This document shows positions 10,900 through 18,011 of a DNA stretch of 64,000 bases, one piece after another. Origin of the DNA: Sphingosinicella microcystinivorans (GTDB lineage Bacteria > Pseudomonadota > Alphaproteobacteria > Sphingomonadales > Sphingomonadaceae); contig NZ_CP116005.1 in assembly GCF_027941835.1 (NCBI RefSeq), forward strand, positions 4,045,501-4,109,500, written 5' to 3'. Under the pieces are notes generated by a model. It saw only the letters and a program-made list of their open reading frames with translations. It had not been told where the DNA came from and did no database searches. Each line of letters opens with the position of its first letter. Positions within the stretch are counted from its first letter, which is position 1. The position numbers and the translations under genes were made by a program.

Positions 10900-11637
10900 G
10901 TGTCGCTGAATTACCTGCTCTGGGCGCTTTTCGGCCCCTCGGCCTGGTTCGTCTGGCTGACGCTGTTTTCGGCGGCGTTTCTCTTCATCGGCGCAGCGCG
11001 CGCCGCGCGCGCGACGATCGTGCTGCTGGCGCTTTGGGTCGTTCTGTTCGCTATCCTGCCGACCGGGAACTGGCTGATGGACCGGCTGGAGGCGGCGTAT
11101 CCGCGCCCGGCGGCAATGCCGGACCGCATCGACGCCGTGGCAGTGCTCGCCGGCGCGGAAAAACTGCACGTGTCGGCGCTGTCGGGTTCGCTGGAGTTCG
11201 GCCCGCACGGCGAACGGGTGAGCGAGGCGCTCGCGCTCGCCCGGACCTATCCGCACGCGAAGATATGGACCGTCGGCGGCGTTGCCTTCGGCGGAAGCCG
11301 CGACGTCGACTGGACGGCCGACTACTGGCGGCGCGCAGGGCTGGAGAAAGGCCGCATCGGCAAGATCGCGGGAACGCTCGACACCTGCACGAATGCGCAA
11401 GGGATTGCCCGGGCCCTGCCCGGCCAGCGCGTGCTGCTCGTCACGTCGGGCTTCCACATGCCGCGCGCCATGGCGTGCATGAAGGCGGCGGGGGTCGATG
11501 CGATTGCCTACCCGGTCGACCGGCAGGCGGGCGATCCCGGCATCTCACTCGCCTTCATGGACAACGTCGAACGCGCGGACCTTGCGCTCCACGAATATGC
11601 GGGCCTTGCCTGGTATCGACTGACCGGCCGCCTATAG
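10900..11637 (+). CDS. YdcF-family (DUF218) membrane protein
   Basis: A 245-residue protein with two hydrophobic segments at the N-terminus (about 5-35 and 38-58) followed by a DUF218 domain: DAVAVLAG, RVSEALALAR, KIWTVGG, DTCTNAQGIA and LLVTSGFHMPRAMACMKAAG are the recognisable blocks. Proteins of this family, such as ElyC/SanA relatives, act at the cell envelope in lipid-carrier or polysaccharide metabolism, but the reaction is not established. The GTG start follows the epimerase stop by 5 nt. Its 3' end overlaps the convergent UDP-sugar dehydrogenase gene by 6 nt. Confidence 0.85.
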   Translation: MSLNYLLWALFGPSAWFVWLTLFSAAFLFIGAARAARATIVLLALWVVLFAILPTGNWLMDRLEAAYPRPAAMPDRIDAVAVLAGAEKLHVSALSGSLEFGPHGERVSEALALARTYPHAKIWTVGGVAFGGSRDVDWTADYWRRAGLEKGRIGKIAGTLDTCTNAQGIARALPGQRVLLVTSGFHMPRAMACMKAAGVDAIAYPVDRQAGDPGISLAFMDNVERADLALHEYAGLAWYRLTGRL

Positions 11638-12909
11638 CTGCCAGCGGTCGATGCCGGCGGGCAACGCCTTGCCGCGCAAGGCCCCCTTGATGTCGGCGAC
11701 GAGGCCGCCGTCCTTCACGAGGCCGCCGATCGCCGCCGGATCCATCGCCAGATACTCGGCGTGCGGAACCGCGAGCACCACCGCCTCGTAACGACGCGAG
11801 AGCGCGTCAGGGTCGAGCGTGAGGTGATACTCGTGAACGGCTTCCTCGGGATCGGCGAGCGGATCGTGCACGGTGACGCTGTGGCCCAGCCATTTCAGCC
11901 GCTCGACGACATCGACCACCTTGGAATTGCGAAGATCGGGAACGTCCTCCTTGAAGGTGAGACCCATCACGAGAACGTCGCCGGCCTTGCGAAGCCGCTC
12001 GTGCACCCGGTCCGCCACATAGGCGCCCATGCTGTCGTTGATCGAGCGGCCCGCCAAAATAACCCGCGGCAGATGACCGAGCTGCTGCGCCTTGTAGCTG
12101 AGATAATAGGGATCGACACCGATGCAGTGACCGCCGACGAGGCCGGGGCGGAACGGCAGGAAGTTCCACTTGGTGCCGGCCGCATCGAGCACGTCGTAGA
12201 CGGAAAGGCCGATCTTCTGGAAGATCTGCGTGATCTCGTTCACGAACGCGATGTTGATGTCGCGCTGCGCGTTCTCGATGACCTTCGCCGCTTCGGCCGC
12301 CTTGATCGAGGCGGCGCGGAACACGCCGCCCGTCGTCACCCTGCTGTAGAGCGACGCCACCTTCTCCAGCACTTCCGGGCTTTCCCCGGACACCACCTTG
12401 ATGATCTTGTCGACCGTGTGTTCGCGGTCACCGGGGTTGATGCGTTCCGGCGAGTAGCCGAGGAAGAAATCCTTGCCCTGCCTGAGGCCCGACACGTTTT
12501 CGATGATGGGGCCGCAGAACTCCTCGGTGACGCCCGGATAGACCGTGCTCTCGTAGACGATCACGGGCTTCGAGGCCGAGGTTATGGCCGCCGCGAGCGC
12601 GCGCGTCGCGCCTTCGACGGGGCCGAGGTCGGGCTGGTTGGCGCCGTCGACGGGCGTCGGCACAGTGACGATGATGAACGCGGCGTCCGCGCAGGACGAC
12701 ATGTCGGACGCATACTTGAGGCTGCTGGCTTTCAGCGTTTCGCTGTCGATCTCGCGCGTCGCATCGTGCCCCTCTTTCAGCGCGGCGATGCGCGCGGCGT
12801 TGATGTCGACTCCGGTCGTGTCAAAATGGCGCGCAAGCGCCACCGCCAGCGGCAAGCCGACATAGCCGAGGCCGACGACGACGACCTTCGTTGCAGCATC
12901 AAGGCTCAT
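11632..12909 (-). CDS. Nucleotide-sugar dehydrogenase, UDP-N-acetylhexosamine 6-dehydrogenase type (WbpO/TviB-like)
   Basis: A 425-residue UDP-sugar 6-dehydrogenase with NAD motif GLGYVGLPLA, the proline hinge TVPTPVD, a central AEAAKVIENAQRDINIAFVNE segment, the catalytic cysteine in GGHCIGVDPYYL and the C-terminal LTFKEDVPDLRNSK motif. GGHCIGVDPYYL and FLGYSPERINPGD are those of the WbpO/TviB branch, which oxidises UDP-GlcNAc or UDP-GalNAc to the uronic acid, rather than of UDP-glucose dehydrogenases. With the epimerase upstream this would make acidic amino-sugar precursors for a capsule or O-chain. The downstream SLBB-export gene is on the same strand. Confidence 0.88.
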   Translation of the reverse strand: MSLDAATKVVVVGLGYVGLPLAVALARHFDTTGVDINAARIAALKEGHDATREIDSETLKASSLKYASDMSSCADAAFIIVTVPTPVDGANQPDLGPVEGATRALAAAITSASKPVIVYESTVYPGVTEEFCGPIIENVSGLRQGKDFFLGYSPERINPGDREHTVDKIIKVVSGESPEVLEKVASLYSRVTTGGVFRAASIKAAEAAKVIENAQRDINIAFVNEITQIFQKIGLSVYDVLDAAGTKWNFLPFRPGLVGGHCIGVDPYYLSYKAQQLGHLPRVILAGRSINDSMGAYVADRVHERLRKAGDVLVMGLTFKEDVPDLRNSKVVDVVERLKWLGHSVTVHDPLADPEEAVHEYHLTLDPDALSRRYEAVVLAVPHAEYLAMDPAAIGGLVKDGGLVADIKGALRGKALPAGIDRWQL

Positions 12910-12959
12910 GCGTTCTTTCCCACAGGTTCGGCGGCGGGCAACGGACCCGCTGCGGCTGG

Positions 12960-15677
12960 TTAGTTCCGGTCCGCCAGAATCGCGACGGATGCGACGGCTG
13001 TCGCCAATTGCCCGAAAATGGTTGCGACATCGCGAACGATGCCCAGCGTCCGCAGCGGCTGCAGGTTCTTCGGCACGATGATCGTGCTGCCGGGCGGCAC
13101 GACGGCATTGGACCGCCGCCAGAAGCTCGACCGGACCGGCTGCGCGCTGCCGTTGGGCAGAACGAGGAAGACCCGGCCGCCATCCGCGGTGGACTGCGTT
13201 CCGCCGGCTTCTGCGACATACTCGGAAACCGACTTCCCCGGCTGGAACTGAAGCGCGCCCGGGTTGGAGACATCGCCGAGCGCAAGCACATAGGTCGGTT
13301 TCTTGGGGATATGCAGCGTATCGCCGCCGTCGAGGATGGGGTCGAGGTCGGAGCGCTGCGCGAGCACGCGCGGATCGGCCTCGATGACCATGCGCCCGAC
13401 CGCCTCCGTTGAGGACAAGGTCTGGATCAACTCGCCTGCGGCGGCGATGGCCTGCCCGTTCACGTTCTCCTGCGAGGCCAGCGCGAGGAGCGACGTGTTG
13501 AGCTCGCGCGCCGTGCGCTTGAATCCTTCCTGCTGCTGGTCCCGCACGCTCCTGCGCGTGAAAACCGCGCCGTAGGGATATGCCTGATCCGTCAGGCCGC
13601 CGGCGCGGGCAACAAGCTCGGAGAGACGTTCGCCCTTGCGGATGGTGTAGAGCCCGGGGCTGTTGAACTCGCCGGTCAGCAGCACCGCGCCGGCTTCATA
13701 GGCCGCGCTGTTCGCCGTCACCCGGATATCGTCGCCCGCGCTCACGAGGACATTGGCAAGCCGGTCCTCTTGCCCTTCCGGCATTTCATATCGCCGGAAC
13801 GCGCCGGCGGCGGGCGTAATATCCAGCATGGGGTCCCGCACGTTCGCCATGATGCCGTCGGACGCGGAGATCAGCGCCTCGGCGGAAATCGAACTCGCCA
13901 CGGGATAGGCGCCCGGCCGGCGAACGGCCCCGCCCACGCTGACGCTGTGCTCGATCAGAACGGGCAGCAGTTCGGGGGCGTCCTCGAAGACCTCGGGACA
14001 TTCAGCGCCCCGTTCACCATCGGCAGCCTGTCCTTGCCGCGTCTGGGATACGTCCAGCGGCTGATCAATCCCGCCGGCGCCGGTGAGCGCCCGCCCCGCG
14101 CTCGCAGCGACATCGCGACCTCCCCGCTCGACGGTGATGGTGCCGCGCGTGATCACGTTGAACCGGGGCGACTGCGTATCGGCGACGAGGCTCTCGAGCT
14201 TTTCGAGCGCAAGGCATTGCGGCCTCGGATTCGGCTGACCCAGAATGATCTGGCGTGTCGCGCTCGAATTCAGGAAGGCGATGTCGTCCGCACTGAAAAC
14301 GTAGACGCGGTCGTCGCCGCGAAGGGCCACGGGGCGGCTGCGATCCAGCGCGCCGCGAAGGTCCGCCGCCTCGTAGCTGCGCATCCCGGTGAGCGGGTTG
14401 CGGCGGACGATGACGGCCATCGGCATATAGGTGCCGAGTTCCAGATCCTCGGGCCCGCCGATCAGATCGGCGAGCGTCGGGACGGCGGAAAGCGCACGAG
14501 GGCCGGGATTGCGGACGTGGCCCGCCAGCACCACCCGTTCGAACGCCGCGCCGGCGCTGCCCGACAGCACCTGCACGCCGTCTCCCGACCAGATGGCGAC
14601 GGCAGTCCCCTGAGGACGCACGAAGGTTTCCCGTCCGTCCTCGCCGATGCGGCTGATCGCTATCTGGTATCCGCGCGGGTAGAGCGCGCCCCCGGCAAAA
14701 GCGAGCACGTCGCCGACACTCGCCGAACCGCGCAACTCGTAGATGCCGGGCCGCGCCACGGCCCCGGTCACGGCGACCGTGTCGCCGATCACCGGCACCA
14801 CGATCCTGTCGCCGTCCTGCACCCGGATACGCGGCGCGGTGCCGATGCCGAGCAGCGCATAAAGGTCGACGGTCCGCGTCACGCCGCCCCGGACGAGGCG
14901 GATGTTGCGCAGGCTCCCCGCCTTGCGGACGCCGCCCGCGAGCGCGAGCGCATTCGCGATGTCCGACAGCGCCGTGACCTGATACTGGCCGGGCCGCTCC
15001 ACCTCGCCGCCGACGAGGACCGTCGCGGACCGCACGCCGCCCAGCGACACGAACACGTCGGTGCCGAGAAGGTTCTGGCGCGTGGCTTCGGCAAGCGACG
15101 TGCGCACCGAGCCCAGCGTCCGACCCGCCGCGCGGATGGGCGGCAGGGTGCCGACGATCAGCCGGCCGTCGCGGGCCACGCGCGCGTTCTGGCTCGAATT
15201 GGTGGCCCCCTGAAACGTCACGACCAGCTCGTCGCCGGGACCCAGCACGTAGCCGTCGGAGACCTCGCCGGTCACGGAACCGGAGCCGCCTTCGGAAACC
15301 CGGAACAGGTCGTAGCCGAATTGTCGAAGCGACGTGTCGCCGAGCCGTTCGCGATACTGCCGCTCGACGGGCGACGGACGATAGAGGGAATCCAGCTGAA
15401 TCCGAGATTGCTGGCGGCGCAGTTCGCGCTCTTCGCTCGTAATCTCCGTCGTCATCGGCAGCGCGACCCGGTCGCTCTGCTCGCGCGCGCGGTCGACCTG
15501 CGCTCCGGCATCCTGCGTGCCCTGCAACCGCCCCTGCAATTGCTCGATGACGCGCGGATCGACCTGCGCCGAGGCGGGCAGCGCCATGCCGAAGATCACG
15601 GCAGCCTGCAATGACCGCCGCACGAACGGAAGCGTCAGGGCATGGATTGCATTCGACGCCGCGCGCACGATTGCCAT
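12960..15677 (-). CDS. Long polysaccharide export protein with repeated SLBB domains (Wza-like)
   Basis: A 905-residue secreted protein: signal peptide ending at LPASAQ (about residue 37), a Poly_export/Wza domain (YVLGPGDELVVTFQG, about 160) and several SLBB-like repeats such as VLVGGEVERPGQYQV, VAVTGAVARPGIYEL, VSVGGAVRRPGAYPV, VLLTGEFNSPGLYTI and a final ALGDVSNPGALQF before a C-terminal hydrophobic end. The ATG at 15677 is preferred over the ATG 33 nt upstream because GGGAGAGGG lies just before it. Proteins of this kind form the outer-membrane/periplasmic channel for capsule or exopolysaccharide. There is no lipobox cysteine, and the length is more than twice that of enterobacterial Wza. 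Confidence 0.87.
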   Translation of the reverse strand: MAIVRAASNAIHALTLPFVRRSLQAAVIFGMALPASAQVDPRVIEQLQGRLQGTQDAGAQVDRAREQSDRVALPMTTEITSEERELRRQQSRIQLDSLYRPSPVERQYRERLGDTSLRQFGYDLFRVSEGGSGSVTGEVSDGYVLGPGDELVVTFQGATNSSQNARVARDGRLIVGTLPPIRAAGRTLGSVRTSLAEATRQNLLGTDVFVSLGGVRSATVLVGGEVERPGQYQVTALSDIANALALAGGVRKAGSLRNIRLVRGGVTRTVDLYALLGIGTAPRIRVQDGDRIVVPVIGDTVAVTGAVARPGIYELRGSASVGDVLAFAGGALYPRGYQIAISRIGEDGRETFVRPQGTAVAIWSGDGVQVLSGSAGAAFERVVLAGHVRNPGPRALSAVPTLADLIGGPEDLELGTYMPMAVIVRRNPLTGMRSYEAADLRGALDRSRPVALRGDDRVYVFSADDIAFLNSSATRQIILGQPNPRPQCLALEKLESLVADTQSPRFNVITRGTITVERGGRDVAASAGRALTGAGGIDQPLDVSQTRQGQAADGERGAECPEVFEDAPELLPVLIEHSVSVGGAVRRPGAYPVASSISAEALISASDGIMANVRDPMLDITPAAGAFRRYEMPEGQEDRLANVLVSAGDDIRVTANSAAYEAGAVLLTGEFNSPGLYTIRKGERLSELVARAGGLTDQAYPYGAVFTRRSVRDQQQEGFKRTARELNTSLLALASQENVNGQAIAAAGELIQTLSSTEAVGRMVIEADPRVLAQRSDLDPILDGGDTLHIPKKPTYVLALGDVSNPGALQFQPGKSVSEYVAEAGGTQSTADGGRVFLVLPNGSAQPVRSSFWRRSNAVVPPGSTIIVPKNLQPLRTLGIVRDVATIFGQLATAVASVAILADRN

Positions 15678-15786
15678 GCCCAGCCCTCTCCCGATCAAAA
15701 TGGTCGTCACGCGTGATAGATAGCCGATAAATGCCAGTCAACTCGCCCGGACCCGTATGTGGGGCGGGCGGCGGCGCAGGACGCGC

Positions 15787-15996
15787 TCAGTCCGAAAGAA
15801 TGGTTTCGACGGCCTTCAGCGCCTCCCCGTCGATGCGCTCGAAATCCGCTTCGCTCCGCGCAGACCAGTAAAGGCCCTTGTCAGCGTGATAGCGCTGATG
15901 AACGCTGCTCGCCTGACCTTGTGAGACGGGAGATGGCGTGACAATAAACGCGGCCGAAACAAAAAGCGCCGCCAAGGCCTGAACACGCAATTTCAT
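15787..15996 (-). CDS. Small putative secreted protein
   Basis: A 69-residue open frame beginning with a plausible signal peptide (MKLRVQALAALFVSAAFIV, then a small-residue stretch ending near SQGQA), leaving a mature part of about 40 residues (RYHADKGLYWSARSEADFERIDGEALKAVETILSD). No family is recognised and no clear ribosome-binding site precedes the ATG. It lies between the polysaccharide export gene and a divergent MarR gene, in a stretch that would otherwise be about 550 nt without a gene. Confidence 0.4.
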   Translation of the reverse strand: MKLRVQALAALFVSAAFIVTPSPVSQGQASSVHQRYHADKGLYWSARSEADFERIDGEALKAVETILSD

Positions 15997-16145
15997 ACCG
16001 TATGCCTGTGCTTGGGGCCGGAACAGAGTTCCGGTCTCTTGATTTACTTTCTTTCCCCAACCGTGAGCTCGACTATAGGCCAGGTTTTACGAAATCAAGT
16101 CGTTAAACAATCATTTCGGTCGGATGTTCCGTTTTGCGGCCGAAG

Positions 16146-16161
16146 TGTGACTTCGCTCACA
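16146..16161. promoter_or_regulatory. Perfect CRP-type palindrome TGTGA-N6-TCACA
   Basis: The 16-mer TGTGACTTCGCTCACA is an exact match to the classical CRP/FNR-superfamily binding pattern TGTGA-N6-TCACA, extended by one more complementary base on each side (GTGTGA / TCACAC). It lies 62 nt upstream of the MarR start and about 150 nt upstream of the divergent small secreted ORF, a normal operator position. Whether a CRP-family regulator of this organism binds it is inference. The hairpin potential alone could also be incidental. Confidence 0.5.
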
Positions 16162-16222
16162 CGGCGCCTGTACGGCCTTTCCCGTCTTCTCCTGAACCGC
16201 GATCCGTGCGAAATGCGTCAAT

Positions 16223-16717
16223 ATGGCTGACACTTTTTTGCCGCCGTCACCGCTGTTCCTGCGCGAGGCCGAGCTTCGCCGCGGGATCGAGCTTCTGTAT
16301 TTCGGCTATTCCAGCCTGATCAAGCGCGCCGACGACAAGCTGGCGGGCACGCCTTACGGGCGGGCGCACCACCGCGCGTTGTATTTCATCGCCCGCCGAC
16401 CGGGGCTCACCGTCTCGGAGCTGTTACGGCTGCTCGACATCACCAAGCAGTCGCTCGGGCGCGTGCTGACCGACCTCCAGGACGGGGGACTGGTGGAGCA
16501 GAAGATCGGCGAGCGCGACCGCCGGCAGCGGCGGCTGTTCCTCACGGACGCGGGCAGGACGTTCGAGCACGAACTCTTCGGCCTTCTGCGGCAGCGCATG
16601 GCCGAGGCCTATGCCGAGGCCGGGCAGCAGGCGGTGGGCGGCTTCTGGTCCGTTCTGCGCGGGCTGTTGCCGCCCGATCTGCGCGAAGCGGTCGCCGACC
16701 TCCAGCAGGGCGACTAG
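16223..16717 (+). CDS. MarR-family transcriptional regulator
   Basis: A 164-residue winged helix-turn-helix protein. HHRALYFIARRPGLTVSELLRLLDITKQSLGRVLTDL is the recognition-helix region, and GLVEQKIGERDRRQRRLFLTDAG is the beta-wing with the conserved D-x-R-x-x-R pattern of MarR proteins. The long N-terminal and C-terminal helices would form the dimer. The ligand is unknown. The 3' end overlaps the convergent proC gene by 4 nt, and a CRP-type palindrome lies upstream. Confidence 0.9.
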   Translation: MADTFLPPSPLFLREAELRRGIELLYFGYSSLIKRADDKLAGTPYGRAHHRALYFIARRPGLTVSELLRLLDITKQSLGRVLTDLQDGGLVEQKIGERDRRQRRLFLTDAGRTFEHELFGLLRQRMAEAYAEAGQQAVGGFWSVLRGLLPPDLREAVADLQQGD

Positions 16718-17532
16718 CGCCCTTCGGCGAGCTCCCGCGACCGGCTCGCGGCGGCGCGCACCGCGGCACGGACCAGCGACGGAAGGCCGGGATCGGCATC
16801 GAGCGCTTCGAGGCCGGCCTGCGTCGTGCCGCCCGGCGAGGTGACGGCCGCGCGCAGATCGCGCGCGCTGCGCGGATCGACCTCGGCGAGCGCGGAGGCG
16901 CCGACGACGGTGGCGCGGGCCAGCTTTTCGGCGAGTTCGGGCGGAAGGCCGGCGGCTTCACCGGCGGCGGCGAGCGCCTCGATGAAGCGGAAGACGTAGG
17001 CCGGACCGGAACCGGAGACCGCGGTGACGGCGTCGAACTGGCTTTCCGATTCGAGCCAGACGACCGGGCCGGCGCGTTCGAACAGGCGCTCGACCGAGAC
17101 GCGTGCGCGCTCGGCAAGGCCGTTCGCGTAGAGCGCGGTGACGCCCTTGCCGATGGCGGCGGGCGTGTTCGGCATCGCGCGCACGACCGCGGCCTCGCCC
17201 GCGAACGCAGCGAGATCGGAAAGCATCGTGCCCGCCATGATCGAGACGACGGTCGTCTGCGGGCCGACAACGGCCGGAAGACCGGCAAGCGCGGCGGGCG
17301 CGACCTGCGGCTTCACGGCGAGCACGACCACGTCCGGACGCGGCAGCGTGCCCGCGGGCAAAGCCGGGAGATGCTCGACGCCTTCCGGCAGTCGCGGCGA
17401 ACCGGGATCGACGACGACGATGGTTTCGGCGGCGTCCACCCAGCGCGCCAGCAGCGCGCTCCCCATGTTGCCGCAGCCGACCAGCCACAGCGTTCGGATT
17501 TTGTTCTCGTCCTGCATAGTCGAGGCGCTCAT
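16714..17532 (-). CDS. proC: Pyrroline-5-carboxylate reductase
   Basis: About 272 residues. ProC reduces 1-pyrroline-5-carboxylate to L-proline with NAD(P)H, the last step of proline synthesis. The Rossmann motif LVGCGNMGSALLARW is near the N-terminus, followed by VLAVKPQV, IMAGTM, VRAMPNTPAAIGKGVTALY, and the C-terminal dimerisation block AVTAVSGSGPAYVFRFIEAL and AAVTSPGGTTQAGLEAL, all diagnostic. The start is taken as the ATG giving MSASTMQDENK; the frame stays open 18 codons upstream, and an ATG five codons downstream is also possible. No clear ribosome-binding site separates these. Confidence 0.92.
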   Translation of the reverse strand: MSASTMQDENKIRTLWLVGCGNMGSALLARWVDAAETIVVVDPGSPRLPEGVEHLPALPAGTLPRPDVVVLAVKPQVAPAALAGLPAVVGPQTTVVSIMAGTMLSDLAAFAGEAAVVRAMPNTPAAIGKGVTALYANGLAERARVSVERLFERAGPVVWLESESQFDAVTAVSGSGPAYVFRFIEALAAAGEAAGLPPELAEKLARATVVGASALAEVDPRSARDLRAAVTSPGGTTQAGLEALDADPGLPSLVRAAVRAAASRSRELAEGR

Positions 17533-17621
17533 AGCCGGGCATCGCCGCAACCGCAATCGCGACTTTCGGAACCAACCGGGCAGCACATTGTTGTTGGGGG
17601 ACCGAGGACAAGGAGATCGCT

Positions 17622-17954
17622 ATGCAATCGAGGGTTTTTCGAGTCGCTACCGCGGCTGCCGCATTGACGGCATTGGGCGGGCTCGCCGCGTGCAACAGCC
17701 CGACCGAGCAGAAGGCGGAAGACCGCGCCGACGCCATCGAGAATCAGGCCGACGCGATGCGCGACAGCGCGGATGCACGGGCGGATCAGATGGAAGACAC
17801 CGCCGATACACTGGACCCGACGCTGGACGGGGTCGATTCGACCGCCGAACAGTCGCTGGAGAACCAGGCCGAAGCCGTGCGCCAGCAGGGCGAGGCCAAG
17901 GCCGACGCCCTGGAGAACAAGGCGGACGCCGTTCGCGACGCTGCCGACAAGTAA
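17622..17954 (+). CDS. Small lipoprotein with heptad repeats
   Basis: A 110-residue protein. The N-terminus is a lipoprotein signal with lipobox LAAC (Cys at about residue 24). Almost all the rest is built of seven-residue units rich in Ala and Asp/Glu, for example EDRADAI, ENQADAM, RDSADAR and later ADALENK, ADAVRDA, interrupted by a short break (DPTLDGVDST). This predicts a long helix or coiled coil extending from the membrane, comparable in style but not in sequence to Braun's lipoprotein. It ends in Lys, as some peptidoglycan-linked lipoproteins do. The function is not known. A terminator follows. Confidence 0.75.
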   Translation: MQSRVFRVATAAAALTALGGLAACNSPTEQKAEDRADAIENQADAMRDSADARADQMEDTADTLDPTLDGVDSTAEQSLENQAEAVRQQGEAKADALENKADAVRDAADK

Positions 17955-17970
17955 GCGAACCCCCTCAGGA

Positions 17971-18007
17971 GGCCCGGAACCGCGCGAAAGCGGGGCCGGG
18001 CCTTTTT
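17971..18007 (+). terminator. Intrinsic terminator after the lipoprotein gene
   Basis: The arms GGCCCGG (17971-17977) and CCGGGCC (17996-18002) enclose a second inner stem (CCGC/GCGG) and are followed by TTTTT. It sits 17 nt after the lipoprotein stop and just before the 3' end of the convergent indolepyruvate oxidoreductase gene. Confidence 0.85.
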
Positions 18008-18011
18008 CATG

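Noticed and set aside
13770-15614. A 614-codon plus-strand frame opposite the SLBB export gene
   Set aside because: Antisense shadow with His/Arg-rich composition; the minus strand shows a signal peptide and domain motifs.
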